Shown: positions 1 to 8,992 of the stretch, one piece after another
Numbering within the stretch: the stretch's first letter is position 1
Layout: each line of letters opens with the position of its first letter
Source: Ignavibacteria bacterium
GTDB lineage: Bacteria; Bacteroidota; Ignavibacteria; Ignavibacteriales; Melioribacteraceae
Direction: 5' to 3'
DNA length: 56,482 nt
NCBI GenBank assembly: GCA_016873835.1
Contig: VGVY01000006.1
Coordinates: forward strand, 1-56,482
The notes under the pieces: generated by a model
The model's database searches: none
What the model was told of the DNA's origin: nothing
Seen by the model: only the letters and a program-made list of their open reading frames with translations
Made by a program: the position numbers and the translations under genes

Positions 1-1675
<1,675 letters not shown>

Positions 1676-2512
1676 TTAAGCTGACTTGTTTTCTTTAATA
1701 AATTTCACAATCTGAATGTTTGAAGATTCAGTATGATACGAATCGCTTTCATACCACCATCTGGCTGGTAAATTTATTTTATAGGACGTTAATATTTTAT
1801 CTTTATTGATAATTGTTATTTCGCCTAAATTACTCACCTCAGAATTCGAAAAATGTAAATAACTCGCATATTTATTGAAAAAGTGTAGTTTGTGATGAAT
1901 AGAATCTTGTTCTTTCACAAAAAACAATATTAAAAAAGTGTTGAGTGTTAACTTGAAATCAAGTTTGAAAGAGATATTATTCATATAAAATGAATCGAGC
2001 TCAATTAAATTTTTGATTCCAAGTTTTCTATCACCAAAAACTTGCCAAACACCAGTTAATCCAGGTTTGCATTTAAATTTATTCCTGATATCATTTTCTT
2101 CCGGAAATTTCTTAACCATTATGTTTAATTCATCAACCATTAGCGGACGAGGTCCAATAAAACTCATTTGCCCAAACAAAATATTATATAATTGTGGCAG
2201 TTCATCCAATCCAACTTTTCTAAGCCAAAATGAAATAGGAGAAAATTCAATTTGAATATTCGGTTGTAAAAAATTCTTATTCTTAATTTCTAAATACATT
2301 GGACTGAGCAGAACCGATCTTATAGTACGAAACTTTAATATTTTAAATCTTTGATTAGTTTTTGTTAATCCTCTCTCTTGCAAAAAAATTGGGAATTCTT
2401 TTAACTCAATTAATAGAAGAATAAAAATGAAAATTTGAAGAGGGATAGTTAATACTATTAAGAAAGAAGAAAAAAATAAATCGAGTATTCTTTTAATTAA
2501 GGAACGATACAT
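1676..2512 (-). CDS. bacterial sugar transferase (initiating glycosyl-1-phosphate transferase family)
   Basis: Member of the WcaJ/PglC-like sugar transferase family, which moves a sugar-1-phosphate onto undecaprenyl phosphate at the inner membrane to start polysaccharide or O-antigen synthesis. Visible signatures: KRILDLFFSS opening a membrane helix (about residues 7-35), a Q-E-R..KFRTI block, VGLDELPQLYNILFGQMSFI followed by GPRP, and KPGLTGVWQV. About 75 residues after the conserved core (SIHHKLHFF to the end) are not part of the usual domain. The start MYRSL at 2512 is chosen because it lies just after the mlaE stop at 2523; an upstream in-frame ATG at 2554 would overlap mlaE by 32 bp and add residues not typical of the family. 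The sugar is unknown, and no other polysaccharide genes adjoin it. Confidence 0.85.
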   Translation of the reverse strand: MYRSLIKRILDLFFSSFLIVLTIPLQIFIFILLLIELKEFPIFLQERGLTKTNQRFKILKFRTIRSVLLSPMYLEIKNKNFLQPNIQIEFSPISFWLRKVGLDELPQLYNILFGQMSFIGPRPLMVDELNIMVKKFPEENDIRNKFKCKPGLTGVWQVFGDRKLGIKNLIELDSFYMNNISFKLDFKLTLNTFLILFFVKEQDSIHHKLHFFNKYASYLHFSNSEVSNLGEITIINKDKILTSYKINLPARWWYESDSYHTESSNIQIVKFIKENKSA

Positions 2513-2522
2513 AGTCAATATA

Positions 2523-3305
2523 TTAAAATAGTAATGTCCACAAAATGTAATCAAGAATTAGTATTAATGCAGAACTCAAAACAAAAGATCGAATAGTTGA
2601 AAGTCCCACTCCTTCAGCACCGCCTTCTGTTTTGAAACCAATGTGACAACCAAGCAATGCAGTAACTCCCCCGAAAATCATTCCTTTAATTAAACCAAAG
2701 AATAGGTCGCTCAATTCAAAATATCTTCTTACCGATTCAAAAAAAACACTGTATGAAACACCGAGGAAAAAATTTGAAATAAAGTACGCACCAACAATTG
2801 CAATTGCATTAGCAAATGTTACAAGAATCGGCATCATAATTATTGCAGCAAAAAAACGAGGGGTTGCCAAAAATCTTACCGGACTAATCCCCATTGTATC
2901 AAGAGCATCTATTTGTTCTGTTACTTTCATTGAACCTAATTCAGCGGCAATAGAGGCACCAACTCTTCCAGCAATTACAATTGCAGTAAGTACCGGACCA
3001 AGTTCAGTTATTATCGCTCTGCTTGTTGCAGTACCTAAAAATGAAAGTGGTGCAATTCCTTTTAATTGATAAGCAGCTTGCCATGCAGACACGGCACCAG
3101 TAAAGATTGCTATGATTAGCACTAATGGAATTGAATTCACTCCGATGTGTTCCATTTGATAGAAAAAATTTTTTCGATTCTTTATTAACGAAGGAGAAAA
3201 TTTGATTATAGATGTAAGAAGTTTAAATACTTGACCACTTTCTTGAAAAAAATCTAAAGTCTTCTTCCCAATTTTTTGAATAGACTTAACCATTGTTTCT
3301 GTCAA
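2523..3305 (-). CDS. mlaE: MlaE-family ABC transporter permease
   Basis: Inner-membrane permease of the Mla/Mce phospholipid (or lipid) transport ABC family, which moves lipids between inner and outer membranes. The 260-residue length is typical. The conserved block GRVGASIAAELGSMKVTEQI followed by DALDTMGISP (about residues 113-142) is the family hallmark, surrounded by five or six hydrophobic helices. Its first 20 bp overlap the end of the antiporter gene, and the sugar transferase follows after 10 bp, so the three are probably co-transcribed. The partner ATPase (MlaF) and MCE protein (MlaD) would normally be the next genes; here the sugar transferase follows instead, so they must be elsewhere. 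Confidence 0.93.
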   Translation of the reverse strand: MTETMVKSIQKIGKKTLDFFQESGQVFKLLTSIIKFSPSLIKNRKNFFYQMEHIGVNSIPLVLIIAIFTGAVSAWQAAYQLKGIAPLSFLGTATSRAIITELGPVLTAIVIAGRVGASIAAELGSMKVTEQIDALDTMGISPVRFLATPRFFAAIIMMPILVTFANAIAIVGAYFISNFFLGVSYSVFFESVRRYFELSDLFFGLIKGMIFGGVTALLGCHIGFKTEGGAEGVGLSTIRSFVLSSALILILDYILWTLLF

Positions 3306-5565
3306 ATAAAATTCGATCGGTTTCTAATAAAAATTTTTTTATTTCTTGAATGTTTTTTGTCTGTTTCCAGCCTTTATCAAAATTAGTGTTTTGTACAATT
3401 TGGGCTATAGATGCTAAAACTTTAAGATGCACATTTCTCATATCATCAGATCCAGCTAAAGCAAAAACAGCATAGGCTTTTTCATTTTGCGGCCCAATGA
3501 TTATTCCTTCATCACATTTTACAATTATCATTTTAAATATTCCATCCCCTTCAATAAAGATATGTGGAATAGCTAATCCGGGGATTATCATTGTGCTCCC
3601 AACCTTTTCTCTTTCAATAAATTGTCTTCTGATATCTTCAACTGAAATTCCTAAAGCCAGATTAAATTTTTCAGAAATCAGATTTATAAAACTTCCATAA
3701 TCAAGTTTTTCCTTTGCTAATATAATTTCAGAATCTTTTACAAGCTGCGAAAACTCGTCCTCTTTCACTGATTTAACAACAGTTGGCGAGTAACCAAATA
3801 TGATATCTCCAGTTTCTAAATTATCGTTTTGTGAAAGTAATGTAAATGAATCTTTACGTTTTAAACCAATTGGAACGAACAGAAAATCTTGAATATCCGG
3901 CAAAAGAAGAAATGTTTGAAGGTCAATATTTTTTTCAATTTTAATTTCTTTTTCTGCAAGCATTCCAGTTTGAATTAAATTTTCAAATTCATTTAAATCA
4001 ATGCTCCTTAAAACAAAATTTTCAATTTGAATTTCTTCAAGTAATTTTTGAGATATTTTTTTATCACTGACATTTAAATGTGCATATACATTTGGAATCC
4101 AATAAGCAGTTCGCCCAAATTGAGCTGAAAGTACATTTACTTTAGCATTTGAAGTTAGTGAAATGAGTAATTGTGCATTTTCTGCATCGGCTTTAGAAAG
4201 TATATCTTCATCAAGTGCATTGCCGCAGATAGAATTTAATCCTACTCTTTTTGCTATTTCACAATGCTCTTCGCTTGTATCAATCAAAAATACATTACCA
4301 AATTCTGCAAACTTCTTTGCTAAAATAATTCCGAGTGGACTTGCCCCAACAATTATTGTCCCTTCTCTTTTATCAGAACTAAAAACAAGCTCATTTCTAT
4401 TTTTTAACCAATCAACTGCCCATTTTAAAAAAACCGGAACAGTTGCGGTTGTAAAGAATGCCATAAAAACTAGAATTGAAAAAATCTCCTGGGTAATTAT
4501 TCCAAGCCCTAATCCAATTTGAGCAATTATTATTTCGACTGCACCTCTTCCATTCATCCCACTTCCAATTGTAATTCCTTCTCTCCATCCATTTCCAGTA
4601 GGCAGATAAAAAATTGCAGTACCAATAATTTTAGAAAAAGTTGCAACAACAGTTATTACAATCAAAAAAACTAAATCAGTTTGAAAGACTGATAATGAAA
4701 CATTAAAACCAGCTGTTACAAAAAAGATTGGAGCTAAAAATCCTAATGAAAGGTTATGAACAAGATTTGATACATCGTGCGAAATTTTCTTTTCCATTAC
4801 CCCTTCTCGAAGGAAAAGACCAGCGAAAAATGCACCAAGAATTGAATGAAGACCGGCAAGTTCAGCCATTTCAGCAAATAATAAACCGACCAAAAGAACA
4901 ACTGTGAAATTAGTTGACCTATGTGTAAGACCTATTTTGCTTAATTGCTTACCAATTAGCGGAAGTATTTTTAAACCAATAAAAGAAGCACCGCCAAAAA
5001 AGAGAATCGCTTTACCAAAAACAAAAGTAATTTTCAACAGATCAAATGAATTGGTTTTTACATATGCAATTATTCCGGCGAAAACAACTAAAGCAATTGT
5101 ATCAGTTACAAAAGCACTTACAAGCATAACATGCGCAATTCTTGTTCCTAATAATTTTAGGTCAACTAAAATCCTTGATTTTGTTGCAAGGGCAGTAACT
5201 CCAAGGGCAATTCCAAGAAATAAACTATTTGCTTCTCCACTTCCAAAAGACATCCCTAACCAATAACCAAAACCGAAAGGAATAAAAAAACCGCCGAATG
5301 CAGCAAGTAATCCCTCCTTACTTGCTTTTCGCAAATCTCTCAAATTGATTTCCATTCCGATATAGAGCATTAGAAGAAAAACACCTACTTCAGCTAAAAT
5401 AAGAAGTTCATCTTTAGGTGTAATAAGTCCAAGAATAGGTGGCCCGAATATTATTCCGGCAAGCAATTCTCCTAAAATTGCCGGATATCCTAAACGATTT
5501 ATCAGTGCACCAGATGCCCATGCGATAAGTAAAACTAAGATTAGATTAAGAAAATCGATTTGCAA
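3286..5565 (-). CDS. CPA2-type cation/proton antiporter fused to TrkA-N-like and PTS-EIIA-like domains
   Basis: A 759-residue membrane protein. Residues 1-390 are a Na+(K+)/H+ exchanger of the KefB/NapA class: about 12 helices, an early GYPAILGELLAGIIFGPPIL motif and an ALATKSRILVDLKLL stretch. Residues about 400-500 resemble a TrkA-N/RCK nucleotide-binding domain (TIIVGASPLGIILAKKF, FLIDTSEEH). Residues about 610-755 resemble the fructose/mannitol EIIA domain (PtsN-like), including IPGLAIPHIF with the phosphorylatable histidine at about H668 and a second histidine in HLKVLASIA. The start is TTG with AGAAGGGA about 10 nt upstream. No other PTS genes are nearby, so the EIIA part may regulate the antiporter. 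Ion specificity cannot be read from sequence. Confidence 0.88.
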   Translation of the reverse strand: MQIDFLNLILVLLIAWASGALINRLGYPAILGELLAGIIFGPPILGLITPKDELLILAEVGVFLLMLYIGMEINLRDLRKASKEGLLAAFGGFFIPFGFGYWLGMSFGSGEANSLFLGIALGVTALATKSRILVDLKLLGTRIAHVMLVSAFVTDTIALVVFAGIIAYVKTNSFDLLKITFVFGKAILFFGGASFIGLKILPLIGKQLSKIGLTHRSTNFTVVLLVGLLFAEMAELAGLHSILGAFFAGLFLREGVMEKKISHDVSNLVHNLSLGFLAPIFFVTAGFNVSLSVFQTDLVFLIVITVVATFSKIIGTAIFYLPTGNGWREGITIGSGMNGRGAVEIIIAQIGLGLGIITQEIFSILVFMAFFTTATVPVFLKWAVDWLKNRNELVFSSDKREGTIIVGASPLGIILAKKFAEFGNVFLIDTSEEHCEIAKRVGLNSICGNALDEDILSKADAENAQLLISLTSNAKVNVLSAQFGRTAYWIPNVYAHLNVSDKKISQKLLEEIQIENFVLRSIDLNEFENLIQTGMLAEKEIKIEKNIDLQTFLLLPDIQDFLFVPIGLKRKDSFTLLSQNDNLETGDIIFGYSPTVVKSVKEDEFSQLVKDSEIILAKEKLDYGSFINLISEKFNLALGISVEDIRRQFIEREKVGSTMIIPGLAIPHIFIEGDGIFKMIIVKCDEGIIIGPQNEKAYAVFALAGSDDMRNVHLKVLASIAQIVQNTNFDKGWKQTKNIQEIKKFLLETDRILFDRNNG

Positions 5566-5666
5566 AAAATTTAGTCCCTTCTAAAATGAGCAAATTTGAG
5601 AATTCCAATTCCCTTATAAGAATAATTTTTTTTACCTATAACGCAATTAATAGAATACTTTTGTTA

Positions 5667-5696
5667 TTACCAATTTAATTTTTTTTAAATTATATT
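5667..5696 (+). promoter_or_regulatory. candidate promoter for ilvE
   Basis: TTACCA (5667-5672), 18 bp, then TATATT (5691-5696). The -35 matches 4 of 6 consensus bases and the -10 matches 5 of 6. This would give a leader of roughly 80 nt before the ilvE start. The region is very AT-rich, so chance matches are likely. Confidence 0.35.
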
Positions 5697-5785
5697 AGAA
5701 ATGTAAACACTATTTTCAAAAGTAATTAATTCAAATTCTTTAATACTCACTCAGTTTGTATTATCTTATTATAAGGTGGTGATAT

Positions 5786-6859
5786 ATGAACGACTTAATT
5801 ATTGATATTTTAGAAGAGAAAGAAACAAAAGTAGAATTACCCGAAAATCTTGTCTTTGGAAAAATTTATTCTGATCATGTTTTTGAAATGGATTACGATG
5901 AAAAGAAAGGCGGATGGTATAATGCTGCAATAAAGAAATTTTCTAATATCTCAATGCATCCAGCTTCAATTGCGCTTCATTATGGGCAGTCTATTTTTGA
6001 AGGATTAAAAGCCTACAAACAAGTCAATGGCAGAATTGCATTATTCCGACCAGAAAAAAATGTAGAAAGATTAAATCGATCTGCTAAAAGAATGTGCATG
6101 CCGGAAGTTGATGCTGACTTTGTATTGAGAGGTTTGATTGAATTAGTTAAACTAAACAGAGCATGGATTCCTACAAAACCTGACCATTCACTTTACATTC
6201 GTCCAGTTATGTTTGCAACCGAACCATTGCTTGGAGTACGAGCATCGGAATCTTACAAATTGATTATTATGACAAGCCCAGTTGGTCCGTATTATCCAGA
6301 AGGATTTAAACCAGTTCCAATTTTGGTTACAGACAAATATGTGCGCGCAGTCCGAAAAGGAATGGGCGATGCAAAAACTGCCGGCAATTACGCTGCCGGT
6401 ATGCTTGCTCAAAAAGAAGCGAAGAAAGAAGGATATTCTCAAGTTCTTTGGCTTGATGGAATTGAGCAAAAATTTATCGAAGAAGTTGGTGCAATGAACA
6501 TATGTATTAGGTTTAAAGATGAAGTTGCAACTCCAATGTTAACTGGTTCGATTTTGCCGGGGATTACAAGACTATCGGTAATTCAATTATTAAAAGACTG
6601 GGGTTATAATATTACTGAACGACTTGTTAGTTTGGAAGAAGTTCTTAAAGCTTCTGAAAACGGTACACTCGTTGAAATGTTTGGAACTGGAACTGCGGCA
6701 GTTATTTCTTCAATTAGTAAATTAAAGTATTATGATAAGATTATTCATTTTGATGAAGTGAACGCCGGAGAACTTGCTACAAAATTGTACGATGAACTTA
6801 CTGGTATTCAATTCGGTCGTGTAGAAGATAGACACGGCTGGATTACTTTTGTTGATTAA
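5786..6859 (+). CDS. ilvE: branched-chain amino acid aminotransferase
   Basis: PLP-dependent fold-type IV transaminase for the last step of leucine, isoleucine and valine synthesis, or the first step of their breakdown. The 357-residue length and sequence match the longer BCAT form also found in eukaryotes and many bacteria. Signatures: ALHYGQSIFEGLKAYK (63-78), SLYIRPVMFATEPLLGVRAS, GGMGDAK-like GMGDAKTAGNYAAG with the PLP lysine at about K197, and EEVGAMNICI. A strong Shine-Dalgarno AAGGTGGTGA sits a few bases before the ATG. It is monocistronic, ending in a hairpin convergent with the next gene. Confidence 0.97.
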   Translation: MNDLIIDILEEKETKVELPENLVFGKIYSDHVFEMDYDEKKGGWYNAAIKKFSNISMHPASIALHYGQSIFEGLKAYKQVNGRIALFRPEKNVERLNRSAKRMCMPEVDADFVLRGLIELVKLNRAWIPTKPDHSLYIRPVMFATEPLLGVRASESYKLIIMTSPVGPYYPEGFKPVPILVTDKYVRAVRKGMGDAKTAGNYAAGMLAQKEAKKEGYSQVLWLDGIEQKFIEEVGAMNICIRFKDEVATPMLTGSILPGITRLSVIQLLKDWGYNITERLVSLEEVLKASENGTLVEMFGTGTAAVISSISKLKYYDKIIHFDEVNAGELATKLYDELTGIQFGRVEDRHGWITFVD

Positions 6860-6866
6860 ATTTTTT

Positions 6867-6887
6867 GGAACGGTCATTGACCGTTCC
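6867..6887. terminator. hairpin between convergent ilvE and an OMP-like gene
   Basis: Perfect inverted repeat GGAACGGTCA / TGACCGTTCC (10-bp arms, 1-nt centre) just after the ilvE stop and just before the stop of the convergent gene. The T-run (TTTTTT, 6861-6866) lies 5' of the hairpin, not 3', so it is not a canonical intrinsic terminator on either strand. It may still stop transcription or protect mRNA ends. Confidence 0.6.
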
Positions 6888-6889
6888 AT

Positions 6890-7507
6890 TTAATATCTTA
6901 ACTCAAACCCAAACTTGACTAACCCATTTATTTTTTCTTTTGTAAGTGTTGAAGTTGATTTCATAACATCAAGAGACCAGCTATTTCTCCAATCATCATC
7001 ATTTACCAACCCATAACCAACAAAAAAAGAAATTCTTTTTGATAATTCCAAACCAACAAATATTTCTGGAATTAGATACACTTTACCTTGCGATCCTCTA
7101 GATGACAAATTACTTTTTTCACCAAATCCGAAACTGTAATGAGTATTTATGCCAACCATTGAAAATAAACGCCATACAATATTGGTTCTTAATGCAAGCT
7201 CAAGTTCAATTCCCATCAAATTAAAATCTCCAAAATAAAATCCAGGTTTAATTTCCAATTTGTTGTTATAAAAAATCGGGATATGCCAAGAATGTGACAG
7301 CACTAAACCAAAAGAATATTTCTCTGAATTTTCTTCCTTTTTTAGAATACTACTCATAAAATATTGTTTTTGATTTACATCAATTGCAAACGAATATACT
7401 TGTAATGATAAACTCCTATTGTAATCTTGAGCTGTTATAAAATTTACAGATAATAAAAATGAAAGAATGATATATAATTTCTTCAAATGAAAAGTTTGTT
7501 TTTTCAA
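6890..7507 (-). CDS. exported beta-rich protein, probable small outer-membrane protein, unknown function
   Basis: Not recognised as a named family. The 205-residue product has an N-terminal signal peptide (basic KKQTFHLKK, then a hydrophobic segment ending at NFITAQ, with cleavage likely near residue 26). The rest is alternating, aromatic and glycine-rich, like beta-barrel strands (YSFGLVLSHSW, SFFVGYGLVND), and it ends in ...GFELRY, an aromatic C-terminus typical of BamA substrates. It is convergent with ilvE and divergent from lexA, so it is probably its own transcription unit. Location in the outer membrane is inferred from composition only. Confidence 0.72.
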   Translation of the reverse strand: MKKQTFHLKKLYIILSFLLSVNFITAQDYNRSLSLQVYSFAIDVNQKQYFMSSILKKEENSEKYSFGLVLSHSWHIPIFYNNKLEIKPGFYFGDFNLMGIELELALRTNIVWRLFSMVGINTHYSFGFGEKSNLSSRGSQGKVYLIPEIFVGLELSKRISFFVGYGLVNDDDWRNSWSLDVMKSTSTLTKEKINGLVKFGFELRY

Positions 7508-7550
7508 AGATAATCTAATATTTCATTCAAAAAAATGTTTATTAGCTATC

Positions 7551-7579
7551 TTGACAAGTGAACTTGTGTTCACTATATT
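7551..7579 (+). promoter_or_regulatory. lexA promoter with perfect LexA operator in the spacer
   Basis: Consensus -35 TTGACA (7551-7556), exactly 17 bp, then -10 TATATT (7574-7579). The spacer holds a perfect 18-bp palindrome AGTGAAC-TTGT-GTTCACT (7557-7574), which contains GAAC-N4-GTTC, the SOS box form known from Gram-positive LexA proteins. A repressor bound here would block RNA polymerase, consistent with lexA autoregulation. Confidence 0.85.
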
Positions 7580-7582
7580 AGC

Positions 7583-7600
7583 AGTGAACATAGGAACACT
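7583..7600 (+). promoter_or_regulatory. second, imperfect LexA-like site overlapping the lexA ribosome binding site
   Basis: AGTGAAC-ATAG-GAACACT keeps the left half of the upstream operator exactly and spaces the right half the same way, but the inner bases of the right half are changed. It lies 26 bp (about 2.5 helix turns) from the first site measured left end to left end, and includes the AGGA ribosome binding sequence before the lexA ATG. It may be a weak second operator. Confidence 0.45.
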
Positions 7601-7603
7601 ATA

Positions 7604-8239
7604 ATGAAAACTCAATTAACAGACCGACAGCAAGAAATACTTAACTTCATTCAAGAGTATGTCGATTTTAACGGTTTCCCTCCAACTTACAGAGAGATTG
7701 GGAAAAGATTTAATATCGTTAGCACATTTGGAGTTAAACGTCACATTGATGCTTTAATAAAAAAAGGATACTTAAATAATGAAAGTAATCTAAGCCGCAC
7801 TTTATCTATTATAGATATAAAATCAAGACATGTAACAACTTTAACTAATAATATTATTGAAATTCCAGTGGTCGGTCGTGTTGCCGCTGGTATGCCAATC
7901 TTTGCAGAAGAAAATATTGAAGGTAGTTTAAGTATCGATAAAAATTTTCTTGGCAGTAGAACTGAATGTTTTGGTTTAAAAGTCCGCGGCGATAGTATGA
8001 TTAATGCCGGAATTTTGGAAGGAGATCTTGTAATTATTCAGCCTCAAAAAGAAGCTGCTAATGGTGATATTATAGTCGCTCTTCTTCATGATGAAGCTAC
8101 TATGAAAAAATATCTACTCGAAAATGGCACAATTTATTTAATTCCAGAAAATGAAAATTACAAACCAATTGTTGTAGAGAATAAAGAAGAGTTTACAATT
8201 ATTGGAAAAGTAATTGGTGTGTTCAGAAGTTACAATTAA
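7604..8239 (+). CDS. lexA: LexA repressor, self-cleaving SOS regulator
   Basis: Represses DNA-damage genes and self-cleaves when RecA filaments form. The 211-residue protein has the winged-helix domain (residues 1-70: LTDRQQEILNFIQEYV, GFPPTYREIGKRFNI) and the S24 peptidase domain. The cleavage site A95-G96 is in GRVAAGMP, the serine is S131 in GDSM, and the lysine is about K168 in EATMKKY, so the catalytic dyad is intact. The recognition segment (STFGVKRHIDAL) differs from E. coli LexA, in keeping with the GAAC-N4-GTTC operator in its own promoter. Two small genes follow closely and may belong to the same SOS-controlled transcript. Confidence 0.96.
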   Translation: MKTQLTDRQQEILNFIQEYVDFNGFPPTYREIGKRFNIVSTFGVKRHIDALIKKGYLNNESNLSRTLSIIDIKSRHVTTLTNNIIEIPVVGRVAAGMPIFAEENIEGSLSIDKNFLGSRTECFGLKVRGDSMINAGILEGDLVIIQPQKEAANGDIIVALLHDEATMKKYLLENGTIYLIPENENYKPIVVENKEEFTIIGKVIGVFRSYN

Positions 8240-8249
8240 CGGAGGAAAA

Positions 8250-8498
8250 ATGAAGACTATTCTATTTTCAACAGCAATCTTCAACAGAAATAGAGTAAAA
8301 TTTTTGTATGGATTAAATCAAATTATTTTGGAACCTTATTACGTTGCACGAAATAAAAATGGTAAGAAAGTGATTTATGGCAAAACAAATGGAATAAAAG
8401 AAATAAAAATGTTTGAATATGAAAAAATATCGAACATAAAAATCTTGGGATTTGAAAAATTTTCACCAATAATTCCGATAATACCATTGTGTAATTAA
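8250..8498 (+). CDS. small protein with WYL-like sequence, lexA operon, unknown function
   Basis: An 82-residue protein starting 10 bp after lexA. The ATG at 8250 is chosen because GGAGG (8241-8245) lies in front of it; an earlier in-frame start would overlap lexA. It has no signal peptide. The stretch VKFLYG...IILEPYYVARNKNG...YGK...KMFEYEKISNIKIL (about residues 14-68) has the spacing of a WYL domain (aromatic strand, EP-Y, hydrophobic strand, then F-Y/L-x-x-I), a ligand- or DNA-binding fold often linked to DNA damage and phage defence. No helix-turn-helix precedes it, so it would be a minimal stand-alone domain. Weak assignment from pattern alone. Confidence 0.6.
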   Translation: MKTILFSTAIFNRNRVKFLYGLNQIILEPYYVARNKNGKKVIYGKTNGIKEIKMFEYEKISNIKILGFEKFSPIIPIIPLCN

Positions 8499-8500
8499 AA

Positions 8501-8896
8501 ATGAAAACAGCGAACAAAAAAATAGACCGAGTTGATTCTTTGATTGACCATTTATGGCAGCATGGATATCTTACGCTCAGCAGAAAATATGGGAAATATC
8601 TCCCCGCCCCAACTCCTATTGGTAATTATGAAGTTGATGCAGTTGCTAAATACAAGAAAAAAATTGCCCTTGGCTTAACCCTAACTGCAGAAGATCTGGA
8701 TGATCCAAATCTGATTACAAAATTAATAGCATTATCAAATTCTAAACTGAAACTTTCAGCATCAAAAGTTACTTTGTTTATAGGAGTTCCAAACGAATTA
8801 CTAATTAAAGCCCATCTAATTTTATCATCACTCGATGATGCAATAAGCAGCCAAATTAAAATCGTAACTTTACCTGGAGGGAAAAGTCTATCGTAA
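8501..8896 (+). CDS. small protein with weak nuclease-fold resemblance, lexA operon, unknown function
   Basis: A 131-residue cytoplasmic protein that starts 2 bp after the previous stop, so it is probably translationally coupled; there is no Shine-Dalgarno. An N-terminal helix (RVDSLIDHLWQHGYLTLS) is followed by IGNYEVDAVAKYKKKIALGL (residues 40-59) and a strand KVTLFIGVP. The E44-x-D46 then lysine-rich strand vaguely recalls the core of PD-(D/E)XK nucleases such as Hjc or Mrr, but the expected E-x-K on the following strand is not present (it reads ALGLT), so it would be an inactive or divergent relative. Position after lexA suggests a role in DNA-damage response. Function unknown. Confidence 0.62.
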   Translation: MKTANKKIDRVDSLIDHLWQHGYLTLSRKYGKYLPAPTPIGNYEVDAVAKYKKKIALGLTLTAEDLDDPNLITKLIALSNSKLKLSASKVTLFIGVPNELLIKAHLILSSLDDAISSQIKIVTLPGGKSLS

Positions 8897-8930
8897 TAAT
8901 TGCTACCATTTATTCTTAATTCAAGAAATC

Positions 8931-8959
8931 TTGACATTTATTGGCTATCAAACTATTTT
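8931..8959 (+). promoter_or_regulatory. promoter for the uppS-bamA-lpx envelope operon
   Basis: TTGACA (8931-8936), 17 bp, TATTTT (8954-8959), with the uppS TTG start at 8993. The -35 is a perfect consensus match and the spacing is ideal; the predicted transcript starts near 8966. Confidence 0.72.
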
Positions 8960-8992
8960 TTCAAGCTTAAAAAACGATAGATAATAGAAAAT

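Noticed and set aside
2013-2255. 80-codon plus-strand open frame inside the sugar transferase gene
   Set aside because: Lies wholly within a well-supported gene and has no motif of its own.
2513-2554. Upstream ATG for the sugar transferase
   Set aside because: It would overlap mlaE by 32 bp and add residues unlike the family N-terminus; the ATG at 2512 fits the operon spacing better.
4163-4522. 119-codon open frame antisense to the antiporter
   Set aside because: Its codon pattern mirrors the antiporter frame, it has no ribosome binding site, and the other strand has a clear protein family.
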